The notes: generated by a model not told the origin, from the sequence alone. Positions 9,898 through 19,139 are shown, counted from the first letter of the stretch. The stretch is DNA of 64,000 bases from Xanthomonas sp. DAR 80977 (GCF_041240605.1 NZ_CP162487.1:3355001-3419000); one strand, 5' to 3'. Translations and numbers: made by a program.

Positions 9898-10464
9898 TTA
9901 CTTGACGCGCGAGAAGTACTCGCCCGAGCGCGTATCGACCTTGATGATTTCGTCCTGGCCGACGAACAGCGGCACCCGCACCACCGCGCCGGTTTCCAGC
10001 GTGGCCGGCTTGCCGCCGCCGCCGGAGGTGTCGCCGCGCACGCCGGGGTCGGTCTCGACGATCTTCAGTTCGACGAAGTTCGGCGGGGTGACCTGGATCG
10101 GGGTGCCGTTCCACAGCGTCACCACGCAATCCTCCTCGCCCTTGATCCACTTGGCGGCGTCGCCGACGCCGACCTTGTCGGCCTGCACCTGCTCGAAGGT
10201 TTCCTGCTGCATGAAATGCCAGTATTCGCCGTCGGTGTACAGGTACTGCATGTTGGTGTCGACCACGTCGGCCGCTTCCACGCTGTCGGTCGCCTTCATG
10301 GTCATTTCGACCACGCGCCCGGACTTGATGAAGCGGTACTTGATGCGGGTAAAGGCCTGGCCCTTGCCCGGCTTCACGTATTCGGTCTCGGTGATGATCG
10401 CGGGTTCGTTGTTGACCAGGATCTTCATCCCGGTCTTGACGTCGTTCATGCCGTAGCTGGCCAT
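9898..10464 (-). CDS. efp: Translation elongation factor P
   Basis: EF-P relieves ribosome stalling at polyproline. Starting at the ATG at 10464 gives exactly 188 residues, the standard EF-P length; longer upstream reading has no family support. The loop VKPGKGQAF places a lysine at position 34, the residue modified with beta-lysine by EpmA/EpmB. The epmB gene is divergently encoded 101 bases away, so the modification system is paired with its target. The C-terminal SRVK end and the three-domain KOW/OB arrangement are intact. Confidence 0.97.
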   Translation of the reverse strand: MASYGMNDVKTGMKILVNNEPAIITETEYVKPGKGQAFTRIKYRFIKSGRVVEMTMKATDSVEAADVVDTNMQYLYTDGEYWHFMQQETFEQVQADKVGVGDAAKWIKGEEDCVVTLWNGTPIQVTPPNFVELKIVETDPGVRGDTSGGGGKPATLETGAVVRVPLFVGQDEIIKVDTRSGEYFSRVK

Positions 10465-10514
10465 CTGAAACTCCTCGGGTAAGGCAAACCCGCCGCGTTC
10501 GGCGGCCGGCCGGA

Positions 10515-10520
10515 TAGAAT
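10515..10520 (+). promoter_or_regulatory. Candidate -10 element for epmB
   Basis: TAGAAT lies 46 bases upstream of the epmB start, in the 101-base divergent gap with efp. No strong -35 box is evident, so this is tentative. Confidence 0.3.
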
Positions 10521-10565
10521 GGAAAGCCCCGCCGCAACCGGCGGGCACTCGTTTTATGACCGCAT

Positions 10566-11597
10566 ATGATAACCGCAGCCCCCCGCCCGATGCAGCCGTC
10601 CCCGTCCCCCGCCGTTCTGGCCCCGCCGCGCTGGCAGCAGCTGTGGCGCGATGCGGTGCGCGACCCGCGAGAGTTGCTGGCGCTGCTCGGGCTGGACCCG
10701 CAGGCGCTCGGCGTCTCCGAACAGGCTGCGACGCAGTTCGCGCTGCGCGTGCCGCACGGCTTCGTGGCGCGCATGCGCCACGGCGACCCGCACGACCCGC
10801 TGCTGCGCCAGGTGCTGCCCATCGACGCCGAACTGCGCCGGGTACCGGGCTTCGCGCTGGACGCGGTCGGCGATGCGGCGGCCAAGAAGGCCGACGGGGT
10901 GATCCAGAAATACCGCGGCCGCGCGCTGCTGGTGGCCACCGGCAGCTGCGCGGTGCACTGCCGCTACTGCTTCCGCCGCCACTTCCCGTATGCCGAGGAA
11001 ACCGCGGCGCGCGACGGCTGGCGCGAGGCGGTGGCGGCGATCGCCGCCGACCCGGACATCGACGAGGTGATCCTGTCCGGCGGCGACCCGCTGTCGCTGG
11101 CCACGCCCAAGCTGGCCGAACTGACCGATGCGCTGGCGGCGATCCCGCAGCTCAAGCGCCTGCGCATCCACAGCCGCCTGCCGGTGGTGCTGCCCGAGCG
11201 CGTCGACGCGCCGCTGCTGGCCTGGCTGCGCGGCCTGCCGTGGCCGCTGGCGTTCGTGATCCACGCCAACCACGCCAACGAATTCGACGCCGGGGTGGAC
11301 GCCGCGCTGGCGCAGCTGCGCGGCGCCGGCGCGCAGCTGCTGAACCAGGCGGTGCTGCTGCGCGGGGTCAACGACAGCGTCGAGGCGCTGGCCGCGCTGA
11401 GCGAGCGCAGCTTCGCCGCCGGCGTGCTGCCGTATTACCTGCACCAGCTGGACCGGGTCGAGGGCGTGGCCCATTTCGAAGTGGACGACGCCACCGCGCG
11501 CGCGCTGCACCAGGCCCTGGCCGCGCGGCTGTCCGGCTATCTGGTGCCGAAGCTGGTGCGCGAGATCCCTGGCGACACCGGCAAGCGCGCGCTCTGA
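10566..11597 (+). CDS. epmB: EF-P beta-lysylation protein EpmB (lysine 2,3-aminomutase family)
   Basis: Radical-SAM, PLP-dependent aminomutase that converts L-alpha-lysine to (R)-beta-lysine for attachment to EF-P Lys34. The 343-residue protein carries the [11 protein letters not shown] cluster motif (CxxxCxxC) near residue 132 and the following SGGDPLS block. It is shorter than catabolic lysine 2,3-aminomutases (over 400 residues), which fits EpmB. It is divergent from efp. The genX/epmA partner is not in this window. Its stop codon lies inside the first arm of a GGGATT inverted-repeat element. Confidence 0.94.
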   Translation: MITAAPRPMQPSPSPAVLAPPRWQQLWRDAVRDPRELLALLGLDPQALGVSEQAATQFALRVPHGFVARMRHGDPHDPLLRQVLPIDAELRRVPGFALDAVGDAAAKKADGVIQKYRGRALLVATGSCAVHCRYCFRRHFPYAEETAARDGWREAVAAIAADPDIDEVILSGGDPLSLATPKLAELTDALAAIPQLKRLRIHSRLPVVLPERVDAPLLAWLRGLPWPLAFVIHANHANEFDAGVDAALAQLRGAGAQLLNQAVLLRGVNDSVEALAALSERSFAAGVLPYYLHQLDRVEGVAHFEVDDATARALHQALAARLSGYLVPKLVREIPGDTGKRAL

Positions 11598-11773
11598 AGA
11601 GCTGGGATTCGGGATTGGGGATTGGGGATTCGGAAAAGCGAAAGGCGGGATGCCCCCCCATTCGCCGGCGCTTCGCCAAAGACGCCATTTGCGCCCTTTT
11701 AGTACATCGCGCACCGGGACTCGCTTTTCCGAATCCCCAATCCCCAATCCCCAATCCCCAATCCCGGCTCTTC
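11596..11773. repeat. Inverted-repeat element with GGGATT arms
   Basis: Outer arms GAAGAGC and GCTCTTC enclose GGGATT-rich arms (11604-11633 and about 11729-11765) that are reverse complements, and the inner edges are AAAAGCG and CGCTTTT. The middle is about 90 bases and non-coding. The left end overlaps the epmB stop. It can form a long hairpin and may end transcription of epmB. Confidence 0.75.
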
Positions 11774-11791
11774 AGCTAGTCTGCACCGCAA

Positions 11792-11805
11792 TGCTAGCGC
11801 TACCA
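11792..11805 (+). promoter_or_regulatory. Candidate xyl-box operator (LacI family)
   Basis: TGCTAGCGCTACCA lies 13 bases before the GH43 start and abuts its ribosome-binding purines. Its reverse complement, TGGTAGCGCTAGCA, differs at one base from the 14-base xyl-box TGGTAGCGCTAACA described for the XylR xylan regulon of Xanthomonas campestris. The position suits repression of transcription or of early elongation. The XylR gene itself is not in the window. Confidence 0.6.
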
Positions 11806-11818
11806 AAGGGAGACCTCG

Positions 11819-12847
11819 ATGCATGCCTTGACCAAGACCTGGCGCCGCCGGCAATGCCGTCTCGGACTCATGGCGCTGCTTGCCGCGGCCGCCACCGCAA
11901 CGTTCGCGGCTGAGCCGCCAGCGGCCGCCGGCTCCAACCCGATCGTCCGCGACCGGTTCACCGCCGACCCCGCGCCGCTGGTGGTCGGCGACACGCTGTA
12001 TCTGTACGTCGGCCACGACGAGGCGCAGCGCGACGAGATGTTCACCATGCGCGAGTGGCTGGTGTATTCGACCAAGGACATGAAGACCTGGACCGCGCAC
12101 GCGCCGATCATGCACGTCAGCGATTTCAAGTGGGCCAAGCAGGATGCGTGGGCCTCGCAGGCCATCGCGAAGAACGGCAAGTTCTACTTCTACGCCGCGG
12201 TGGAGCACGATGCCACGCATCCGGGCAAGGCGATCGCGGTCGCGGTCGCGGACACGCCGACCGGTCCGTTCGTGGACGCCCGCGGCTCGGCCCTGATCAG
12301 CAACGAGATGACGCCCAAGGGCACGCACAGCTGGGAAGACATCGACCCGACCGTGCTGACCGACGCCGACGGCAGCACCTGGATCGCCTGGGGCAATCGC
12401 CAGTGCTACCTGGCCAGGCTCAAGCCGAACATGATCGAACTCGACGGCCCGATCCGCGAGATCACCCCGCCGCATTTCGAGGAAGGTCCCTGGCTGCACA
12501 AGCGCGGCGACCTGTACTACCTGAGCTACGCCTCGCTGGACCGCGCCACGCAACGCGACGAGCACGTGTCCTACGCGACCGCGCCGGCCATCACTGGGCC
12601 GTGGACCTATCGCGGCGAACTGACCGGCTCGGGCAAGTACAGCTTCACCATCCACCCGGGCATCGTCGAGTTCAAGGGCCACTGGTACCTGTTCCTGCAC
12701 AACGCGACCCTGGCGATCGGCGACTTGAACGGCGCCATCGGCCGGCGCGCGGTGACGGTCGAATACCTGCATTACAACCCGGACGGAACGATGCGACCGG
12801 TGCGGCAGACCGAGGCCGGGGTGTCGGTTCCCGATATGGCGCGGTGA
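11819..12847 (+). CDS. Exported glycoside hydrolase family 43 protein
   Basis: Predicted five-bladed beta-propeller glycosidase acting on arabinoxylan or xylo-oligosaccharides outside the cytoplasm. Residues 1-30 form a signal peptide (arginine-rich, then LMALLAAAATATFAA). GH43 landmarks follow: RDRFTADPAPLVVGD with the first acidic residue, WEDIDPTVLTD with the pKa-modulating Asp, and HFEEGPWLHKRG with the catalytic Glu. The 342-residue length fits a single-domain GH43. AAAGGGAGA precedes the start. The candidate xyl-box just upstream suggests control by xylan breakdown products. Exact substrate is open: arabinofuranosidase and xylosidase are both possible. Confidence 0.85.
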   Translation: MHALTKTWRRRQCRLGLMALLAAAATATFAAEPPAAAGSNPIVRDRFTADPAPLVVGDTLYLYVGHDEAQRDEMFTMREWLVYSTKDMKTWTAHAPIMHVSDFKWAKQDAWASQAIAKNGKFYFYAAVEHDATHPGKAIAVAVADTPTGPFVDARGSALISNEMTPKGTHSWEDIDPTVLTDADGSTWIAWGNRQCYLARLKPNMIELDGPIREITPPHFEEGPWLHKRGDLYYLSYASLDRATQRDEHVSYATAPAITGPWTYRGELTGSGKYSFTIHPGIVEFKGHWYLFLHNATLAIGDLNGAIGRRAVTVEYLHYNPDGTMRPVRQTEAGVSVPDMAR

Positions 12848-12913
12848 GGCTGGAGCGGCGACTGATCGGGCCGTCAGACATACTCCGGCCCTGCCACCGC
12901 CGATCTGCCTTTG

Positions 12914-12981
12914 TGTAGGAGCGGCTTCAGCCGCGACAGGCGTTACCGGTAACGCCTGTCGCGGCTGAAGCCGCTCCTACA
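12914..12981. repeat. 68-base perfect palindrome (REP-like element)
   Basis: The outer arms begin TGTAGGAGCGGCTTCAGCC and end with the exact reverse complement, with ACCGGT at the centre. It lies between the convergent GH43 and GGDEF/EAL genes and is followed by a short A-rich run, so it could act as a two-way terminator. The GTAGGAGCGGCTT core resembles dispersed palindromic elements of xanthomonads and pseudomonads. Confidence 0.85.
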
Positions 12982-13015
12982 AAAACAAGTGCAACCCCGC
13001 GCATCGACGCCCCGC

Positions 13016-15154
13016 CTAGCCGCGCGGCGCGCCCTCGTTGGCCAGCAACTGGCGGAATTCGCTGGCGCTGAGCGGGTGGCTGAGCCAGAAGCCCTGCCCC
13101 AGTTCGCAGCCGCGCTCGCGCAGCAGCTCGAACTGCACTTCCTGCTCGATGCCCTCGGCGACCACGGTGATGCCCAGCGAATGCGCCATGGCGATGATCG
13201 CGGTGGTCAGCGCCAGGTCGTCGGGGTCGCGCTGCAGGTCGGCGACGAAGCTCTTGTCGATCTTGACCCCGTCCACCGGCACCTGGCGCAGGTGGCTCAG
13301 GCCGGAGAAGCCGGTACCGAAATCGTCCAGCCAGACCTTGACCCCGGTGCGGTGCAGCCGCGCCAGCATGCTGGCCGCCTGCAGCTCGTCGCCGATCACC
13401 GCGGTCTCGGTCAGCTCCAGGTGCAGCTGCGCCGCCGGCAGCCCGGATTCGCGCAGGCAGTCGGCGACGATTTCCGGCAGGTCGCCGCTGCGCAGCTGCC
13501 GCGGCGACACGTTGACCGACACGAACAGGTCGCGGCTGCCGTCGAAGCGCTGCCACTGCGTGGCCTCGTGGCAGGCGGCGCGCAGCACCTTGGGGCCGAT
13601 GCTCTCGATCAGCCCGCTCTGCTCGGCCACGTCGATGAACACCGTCGGCGAGATCGTGCCCAGCGCCGGGTGCTGCCAGCGCAGCAGCACTTCCACGCCG
13701 ACCATGCGCCGGTCCAGGGTGCGGAAGATCGGCTGGTACACCAGCTTCAGTTCGCCGCGGTCCCAGGCGCCGCGCAACTCGTGCTCCATGTGCACGCGCC
13801 GCTCCACCGCGTAGTCCATCGCGCGGCTGTAGAAGCGGTGGCAGTTCTTGCCGGCCAGCTTGGCCTGGTACATCGCGATGTCGCCGTTCTTCAGCAGCGC
13901 CGAGGCGTCCTCGGCATCGCCGGGATACACGGTGATGCCGATCGAGGTGCCCATGAACACCTCGCGGTCCTGGATCCGCAGCGGCTCGCGCAGCTCCTGC
14001 ACCAGGCGCTCGGCCAGGCCGGTGGCGACCTGCACCACGTGCTCGTCCTCGACCAGGATCACGAACTCGTCGCCGCCGAAGCGCGCCAGCAACGCGTCGT
14101 GCCCGCCCAGCTGGTCCACCGCCAGCTGGATGCGCCGCGCGAACTGCAGCAGCGCCTCGTCGCCGGCCTCGTGGCCGAGGGTGTCGTTGATCCGCTTGAA
14201 GTCGTCGATGTCGGCGAACAGCAGCGCCAGGCGCCGGTGCGAGGCGCGCGCGGACAGCATGCGGTGGTCCAGCGCTTCGCGGAACGCGAGCCGGTTGGTC
14301 AGCCCGGTCAAGGCGTCGGTATAGGCCATGTGGCGCACGTCGCGGTCGTGGCGCGCGATCGCCTCGCTCATGCGCCCGAACGCGCGCAGCAGTTCGCTGA
14401 CCTCGTCGCGGCGGCCGCTGTCGCGGCGCTCCACCACGTAGTCGCCGGCCTCGATCTGGCGCGCGGCCGCGGCCAGCCAGCGGATCGGCGCCACCAGCGT
14501 GCGCTGCACGTAGATCGCCACCATCACCGCGGTCAAGCCCAGCGCCGCCAGCAGCAGCAACAGCCAGCCCAGGTGGCGCTTGCCCAGCGCGTCCAGGCGC
14601 TGGGCCAGGTTCTCGCCGGCCTTGCGCTCGTAGACCAGCGCCCGCGTCCAGGACATGCCCACGCGCACCCCGCCCACGCGCTGGTCGCCGATCATGATCG
14701 GCATCGACACGTCCAGGATCTCGTCGGATTCCTGCGCCAGCAGGCCGTTGGCCTTGATCGCCGCATCGGCCATCGGGCCGCGCATGCGCTGGCCGTAGCC
14801 TGGCAGATCGTCGCTGCCGTCGTGGATCAGGCGCCCGTCCGCGTCGTACACCAGCACGTAGGCCACCGCCACGTAGCCCAGCGCCGCGCGCACCTGGGTG
14901 CCGATCGCGTCCAGGTCCGAGTAGTACACCGGATTGGCCAGCGAATCGGACAGCTGCCGCGCCAGGGTCTCGCCGCGGGTGCGCATGCTGCGGTCGAACA
15001 GGCCATGGATCACGTTGCCGCTGAGCGTGCGCACCTCGTTCTGCATCGCCGCCTGCCGCTCCAGCATCAGCGCCAGGATCGCCATGATCAGCAACGCGGC
15101 AACGCCCATCGCCAGCAGGAACCTGGCCTGCAGTCCGAAACGCAGCGTCTTCAT
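13016..15154 (-). CDS. Membrane-bound GGDEF/EAL protein
   Basis: A 712-residue cyclic-di-GMP enzyme. The order is: transmembrane helix about 10-30, periplasmic sensor region about 35-190, second helix about 195-216 (LGWLLLLLAALGLTAVMVAI), HAMP linker, GGDEF domain with intact RFGGDEF near residue 355, then an EAL domain. The EAL signature is EVL (GVEVLLRW near 487), a variant tolerated in active enzymes, and LELTE, DDFGTGFSGL and AEGIEQ are all present. The RxxD inhibitory site before GGDEF is absent. It may be bifunctional. Its start overlaps the stop of the upstream PhnD-like gene by ATGA, suggesting that the binding protein controls the periplasmic sensor. Confidence 0.92.
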   Translation of the reverse strand: MKTLRFGLQARFLLAMGVAALLIMAILALMLERQAAMQNEVRTLSGNVIHGLFDRSMRTRGETLARQLSDSLANPVYYSDLDAIGTQVRAALGYVAVAYVLVYDADGRLIHDGSDDLPGYGQRMRGPMADAAIKANGLLAQESDEILDVSMPIMIGDQRVGGVRVGMSWTRALVYERKAGENLAQRLDALGKRHLGWLLLLLAALGLTAVMVAIYVQRTLVAPIRWLAAAARQIEAGDYVVERRDSGRRDEVSELLRAFGRMSEAIARHDRDVRHMAYTDALTGLTNRLAFREALDHRMLSARASHRRLALLFADIDDFKRINDTLGHEAGDEALLQFARRIQLAVDQLGGHDALLARFGGDEFVILVEDEHVVQVATGLAERLVQELREPLRIQDREVFMGTSIGITVYPGDAEDASALLKNGDIAMYQAKLAGKNCHRFYSRAMDYAVERRVHMEHELRGAWDRGELKLVYQPIFRTLDRRMVGVEVLLRWQHPALGTISPTVFIDVAEQSGLIESIGPKVLRAACHEATQWQRFDGSRDLFVSVNVSPRQLRSGDLPEIVADCLRESGLPAAQLHLELTETAVIGDELQAASMLARLHRTGVKVWLDDFGTGFSGLSHLRQVPVDGVKIDKSFVADLQRDPDDLALTTAIIAMAHSLGITVVAEGIEQEVQFELLRERGCELGQGFWLSHPLSASEFRQLLANEGAPRG

Positions 15155-16068
15155 TCGACTTCCAGCTTGACCCGCGCAACGCCGGCACGCAGCTGGTCCA
15201 GCCGCTTCTGCGAGGCCGGATCCAGCGGATAGAAGCCGGAGGTGCCGAAGAACTTGCGCAGCGCGGCGCGGCCCTGCGGGTCGTCGGCGGCCTCCAGCAG
15301 TACCTCGCGCAGGCGCGCCTCCACCGGCGGCGCCAGGTCGCTGCGCACCATCTCCACCGCGCGCGGGAACGGCTCGCTGCGGTAGATCACCCGGAAATCG
15401 CGGCGGAACGCCGGCGGCACGCGGCGGTCGTCGTCCCAGTCAAGATTGCTCAACGCGCCGCAGTCCACCAGGTGCTTGTGCACGTAGGAGGCGATGTTGA
15501 GTTCCGAGCGCGCGAACACGTAGCCGACCGTGTTCGCCGAGGCCTGGTCCTTCGGCGAGAGCAGGATCTCCGGACGCAGGTCGTGCTCGAACAGGGTCAT
15601 CATCGGCACCAGGTAGGCGCTGGTGGACAAGGTGCTCTGCAATGCCAGGGTGCGGCCCTGCAGGTCGTGCAGGGTATGCAGCGGGCCGTCGCGGCGCACG
15701 AAGAACACGGTGTGGTACTCGCGCACGCCGCTGCGCTCGGTCAGCAACAGCGGCCGCACCCCGCCGCGCTGCTGCAGCGCCATCGCGGTGGCCGCGGTCT
15801 CGGTGACCCAGTCGACGCGGCCGCGGCGCAGGTAGCTGCTCATCTGCTGGCTGTCGCGCGCCATCAGGATCTGCCCGGAGGTGATGCCGACATCGCGCAT
15901 GCGCGGCACCACGTAGTCCAGCAACGGCTTCAGCTGTTCGTAGTGGGCCTTGGGGTTGTCGCTGATGCGGCCGAGCACCAGCACCGACGGGCGTGCGTGC
16001 ACAACCGCGGGCCAGCAGATCGCCAGCGCCAGCCACACCATGACGACACGCCACCGCGAAATTCGCAA
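15151..16068 (-). CDS. PhnD-like periplasmic substrate-binding protein
   Basis: A 305-residue phosphate/phosphonate-type (PhnD, PF12974-like) solute-binding protein with a signal peptide ending near AVVHA. The chain keeps the two-lobe pattern, with DWVTETAATAMALQQRG in lobe one and LQGRTLALQSTLSTSAYLVP at the hinge. No ABC permease or ATPase lies nearby. Instead the stop overlaps the start of a GGDEF/EAL gene, so it is probably a ligand sensor rather than a transporter part. The start is uncertain: TTG at 16068 supplies the basic n-region of the signal peptide, while an ATG at 16041 would leave only the hydrophobic part. Confidence 0.85.
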   Translation of the reverse strand: MRISRWRVVMVWLALAICWPAVVHARPSVLVLGRISDNPKAHYEQLKPLLDYVVPRMRDVGITSGQILMARDSQQMSSYLRRGRVDWVTETAATAMALQQRGGVRPLLLTERSGVREYHTVFFVRRDGPLHTLHDLQGRTLALQSTLSTSAYLVPMMTLFEHDLRPEILLSPKDQASANTVGYVFARSELNIASYVHKHLVDCGALSNLDWDDDRRVPPAFRRDFRVIYRSEPFPRAVEMVRSDLAPPVEARLREVLLEAADDPQGRAALRKFFGTSGFYPLDPASQKRLDQLRAGVARVKLEVE

Positions 16069-16135
16069 ACCGCATTCCCCAATATTGAGCCATAAGCCTA
16101 GCCGAAAGCGTCAGCCGGCGACAGCTGTCGACGCG

Positions 16136-16163
16136 GGGATTGGGGATTTGGGATTGGGGATTC
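16136..16163. repeat. GGGATT-type intergenic repeat
   Basis: Four GGGATT-like units on the plus strand in the gap between the PhnD-like gene and trmJ. No reverse-oriented partner arm was found here, unlike most other copies in the window. Confidence 0.7.
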
Positions 16164-16274
16164 GTAGCGGGCATGGCGCGGCAAGGAAAGAAACGTCCCG
16201 TGTGCCACGACGAGCGAGCCGCCGCCGATGATTCGGAACTCTGCCTTGCCGAGTCCCGGTCCTGCGTCACGAAG

Positions 16275-17033
16275 CTAACTGCGCGCCTGTCCCGCCAGCC
16301 GCGCCATGCGCTGCGCATCGGACAGGATGCCGCGCAGCAGCCGCACTTCCTGTTCGGTCAGCGCGTTGCGCAGGAACAGCCGGCGCAGCTTGCGCATCGC
16401 CGAATCCGGCGCGCGGCCCTTGTGGAAATCGATGTCGTCCAGGGTATCGGCCAACTGCCCGAACAGGCCTTCCAGTTGCGCATGGCTGGCCGCGGCCTCG
16501 CGGAAGCCGGGTTCCGGCGCGGGCGCCGGTTCCGTGCCGCGCAGCTGCGCCAGGCGCAGTTCGTAGGCCAGCACCTGCACCGCCGCGGCCAGGTTGAGCG
16601 AACTGAACGCCGGATCGGAGGGGATGTGCACCGCCGCATGGCACAGCTGCAGTTCCTCGTTGGTCAGGCCGGTGCGTTCGCGGCCGAACACCAGCGCCAC
16701 CTCGGCCTGCTCCGCGGCGGCGGCGACCAGCCGCTGCGCGCCGTCGGCCGGCAGCAGCTCCTCCAGCGACACCCGCCGGCTGCGCGCGGTGCAGCCGAGC
16801 ACAAGCTGGCAGTCGGCCACCGCCTCGGCCAGGGTCGCCAGCACCGGCGCCTGCTGCAGCACGTCCTCGGCGCCGGCCGAGCGCCGGTAGCCGTCCTCGT
16901 CGAGCGCGCGCTCCGGCGCCACCAGCACCAGCCGCGCCTGGCCCATGGTCTTCATCGCCCGCGCCGCCGCCCCGATGTTGCCGGGGTGCTGGGTACCGAC
17001 CAGGACGAAGCGGATGCGGGAGGAAACGGTCAT
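16275..17033 (-). CDS. trmJ: tRNA (cytidine/uridine-2'-O-)-methyltransferase TrmJ
   Basis: SPOUT-family methyltransferase that adds the 2'-O-methyl group at position 32 of tRNA. The 252-residue protein shows the family blocks in order: TQHPGNIGAAARAMKTMG near the N-terminus, FGRERTGLTNEEL near 118, and SSLNLAAAVQVLAYEL in the knot near 145. The C-terminal extension holds helices typical of TrmJ dimers. It is divergent from suhB across 116 bases, an arrangement also found in other gammaproteobacteria. Confidence 0.93.
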   Translation of the reverse strand: MTVSSRIRFVLVGTQHPGNIGAAARAMKTMGQARLVLVAPERALDEDGYRRSAGAEDVLQQAPVLATLAEAVADCQLVLGCTARSRRVSLEELLPADGAQRLVAAAAEQAEVALVFGRERTGLTNEELQLCHAAVHIPSDPAFSSLNLAAAVQVLAYELRLAQLRGTEPAPAPEPGFREAAASHAQLEGLFGQLADTLDDIDFHKGRAPDSAMRKLRRLFLRNALTEQEVRLLRGILSDAQRMARLAGQARS

Positions 17034-17149
17034 GGCAGGAAAGATGCGGAGCGAACGGGGCGTAGATGGTAAACTGTGCGGCCGGCCTTCGCGCCGGACT
17101 GTTCTTTTCCTCCGCCAGATCCTTCTCCGCCCGCTCGGGAGCCGTTGCC

Positions 17150-17977
17150 ATGCAAAAACCCGCCGTCACCGTCATGGTCAAGGCCGCCCGCCTCGCCGGC
17201 AATGTGCTGTTGCGCCATATCAACCGGCTGGAAGCGCTGAACGTGGTGCAGAAGGACCGCATGGACTACGCCAGCGAAGTCGATGCCGACGCGGAGAAGG
17301 TGATCGTCAAGGAACTGCGCCGCGCCTATCCCGACTACGGGGTGATGGGCGAGGAAGGCGGCGTGCAGGGCGGCGGCCGCTACATGTGGGTGATCGACCC
17401 GCTCGACGGCACCAGCAACTACCTGCGCGGCTTCCCGCACTACTGCGTGTCGATCGCCCTGGTCGAGAACGGCGAGCCGATCGACGCGGTGATCTTCGAT
17501 CCGCTGCGCAACGAGCTGTTCACCGCCAGCCGCGGCAACGGCGCGGTGCTCAACGACCGCCGCATCCGCGTCAGCGAGCGCAAGGAACTGAACGGGGCGA
17601 TGGTCAACACCGGCTTCGCCCCGCGCGAGCGCAAGCGCACCAGCGCCCAGCTCAAGTGCGTGGACGCGCTGATGGTGCAGGCCGAGGACATCCGCCGCAC
17701 CGGCTCGGCCGCCCTGGACCTGGCCTACGTGGCCTGCGGCCGCACCGACGCCTACTTCGAGGCGGGCGTGAAGGCCTGGGACATCGCCGCCGGCGTACTG
17801 CTGGTGCGCGAGGCCGGCGGCCGCATCACCGACTTCAAGGGCGCCACCCCGGGCCGCATCGACGACCGCGGCGCCCCGCAGTTCCAGATCGTGGCCGGCA
17901 ACATCAAGGTCAGCGAGGCGCTGCAGAAGCTGATCGTCAATACGGGGTATGCGGCGGAGTTCGACGCGAAGTTCTGA
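17150..17977 (+). CDS. suhB: Inositol-1-monophosphatase SuhB
   Basis: Magnesium-dependent inositol monophosphatase family enzyme, which in enterobacteria also acts with the rRNA antitermination complex. The metal-site motifs [22 protein letters not shown] near 84 and [15 protein letters not shown] near 210 are intact. The start at 17150 ([17 protein letters not shown]) gives 275 residues, the normal length; the longer in-frame start at 17066 lies in the promoter region. It is followed by a strong terminator at 18055-18087. Confidence 0.95.
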   Translation: MQKPAVTVMVKAARLAGNVLLRHINRLEALNVVQKDRMDYASEVDADAEKVIVKELRRAYPDYGVMGEEGGVQGGGRYMWVIDPLDGTSNYLRGFPHYCVSIALVENGEPIDAVIFDPLRNELFTASRGNGAVLNDRRIRVSERKELNGAMVNTGFAPRERKRTSAQLKCVDALMVQAEDIRRTGSAALDLAYVACGRTDAYFEAGVKAWDIAAGVLLVREAGGRITDFKGATPGRIDDRGAPQFQIVAGNIKVSEALQKLIVNTGYAAEFDAKF

Positions 17978-17990
17978 TGGGGCCGGGATT

Positions 17991-18016
17991 GGGGAGTCGG
18001 GATTGGGGATTCGCAA
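17991..18016. repeat. GGGATT-type repeat, left arm
   Basis: Units of GGGATT/GGGAGT directly after suhB. With the reverse-oriented copy at 18112-18141 they flank the suhB terminator and can pair as a long stem. Confidence 0.75.
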
Positions 18017-18054
18017 GAGCGGCACCCCATCGCCGACCTCCCCCTCTTCCCCAA

Positions 18055-18087
18055 ACAAAAAAGCCGCGCATCTGCGCGGCTTTTTTG
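18055..18087. terminator. Bidirectional intrinsic terminator between suhB and secF
   Basis: The stem GCCGCGCA/TGCGCGGC (18063-18070 and 18073-18080) with a two-base loop is flanked by A6 and T6 runs. It can stop transcription of suhB (+) and of the secDF operon (-). Confidence 0.92.
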
Positions 18088-18111
18088 TTGCGGAACCGGG
18101 AACCCGCTTTT

Positions 18112-18141
18112 GCGAATCCCCAATCCCCAATCCCCAATCCC
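18112..18141. repeat. GGGATT-type repeat, right arm
   Basis: AATCCCC units, reverse complement of the arm at 17991-18016, ending just before the secF stop codon. Confidence 0.75.
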
Positions 18142-18147
18142 AGTCCC

Positions 18148-19113
18148 TCAGGGCCTGCGCGCCAGCGCCTCCACATCCTTGGACTTGGGCAGCAGGTCCT
18201 GCTTGGAGACCTGGAACGGGCCGATCGACAGCAGCGGCACCGCCACGATCACCGAGGAGATCACCACGATGACCGCGCCGATCATGTGGGTCAGCGCCAG
18301 GCCTTCCATCGAGTTGCCGCCGTACAGGTACAGCGCCAGCGCCGACAGGAAGAACATCACCGCGGTGATCACCGTGCGCGACAGGGTCTGGTTGATCGAG
18401 CGGTTCAGCACTTCCAGCGGCTCCACGCGCAGGCTGCGGAAGTTCTCGCGCACGCGGTCGAACACCACGATGATGTCGTTGATCGCAAAGCCCATCACCG
18501 ACAGCATGCCGGCCAGCACGGTCAGGTCGAACTCGCGGCCGGTGAGCGAGACGTAGGCCACCGTCACCAGCAGGTCGAACAGCGCGGTCAGGCTGGCCAC
18601 CACCGCGAACTTCCACTCGAAGCGGAACGCGATGTAGATCAGGAAGCCGACCAGCATGAACACGGTCGCGTAGACGCCGTTCAGCGCCAGGTCCTTGCCG
18701 ACCTGCGGGCCGACGAACTCGCCCGGCTTCACCGTGGCCGGGTTGTCGGCGGTGGTCACCGCCTTGCGCACCTGCTCGGCGAGGTTCTTGGTCACGTCCT
18801 CGTTGTTGTGCTCGCCCTGCGGCTGCAGGCGGATCACGATCTCGTTGCCGCTGCCGACGTTCTGCACCTGCGCGTTCTCGAAGCCGGCCGTGGCCAGCTG
18901 CTCGCGCACATGGTCGATGTCCACCGGCTTCTGGAAGCTGGTCTGCACCAGCGCACCGCCGGTGAACTCCAGCGCGTAGTTGAAGCCCTTGGCGAAGATC
19001 ACCCCGAGCGAGGCCACCGCCAGCACCAGCATCAGCACCAGGGTCGGACGCCGCCAGCGCATGAAGTCGATCTTGGTGTCGTTCGGGATCAGATGAAGCG
19101 GGAAAATTTTCAT
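18148..19113 (-). CDS. secF: Protein translocase subunit SecF
   Basis: Inner-membrane RND-type subunit that, with SecD, uses the proton-motive force to help Sec export. The 321-residue protein has six transmembrane helices, a large first periplasmic loop, and the conserved GFAINDIIVVFDRVREN block in helix 4-5. It is the last gene of queA-tgt-yajC-secD-secF. A 112-base gap containing a direct repeat separates it from secD. Confidence 0.97.
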   Translation of the reverse strand: MKIFPLHLIPNDTKIDFMRWRRPTLVLMLVLAVASLGVIFAKGFNYALEFTGGALVQTSFQKPVDIDHVREQLATAGFENAQVQNVGSGNEIVIRLQPQGEHNNEDVTKNLAEQVRKAVTTADNPATVKPGEFVGPQVGKDLALNGVYATVFMLVGFLIYIAFRFEWKFAVVASLTALFDLLVTVAYVSLTGREFDLTVLAGMLSVMGFAINDIIVVFDRVRENFRSLRVEPLEVLNRSINQTLSRTVITAVMFFLSALALYLYGGNSMEGLALTHMIGAVIVVISSVIVAVPLLSIGPFQVSKQDLLPKSKDVEALARRP

Positions 19114-19139
19114 GGAGACCTGCTCTTCATAATTTGGAC

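Noticed and set aside
11604..11765. GGGATT repeats as a possible CRISPR array
   Set aside because: Units are 6-8 bases and directly adjacent with no unique spacers; no cas genes are present.
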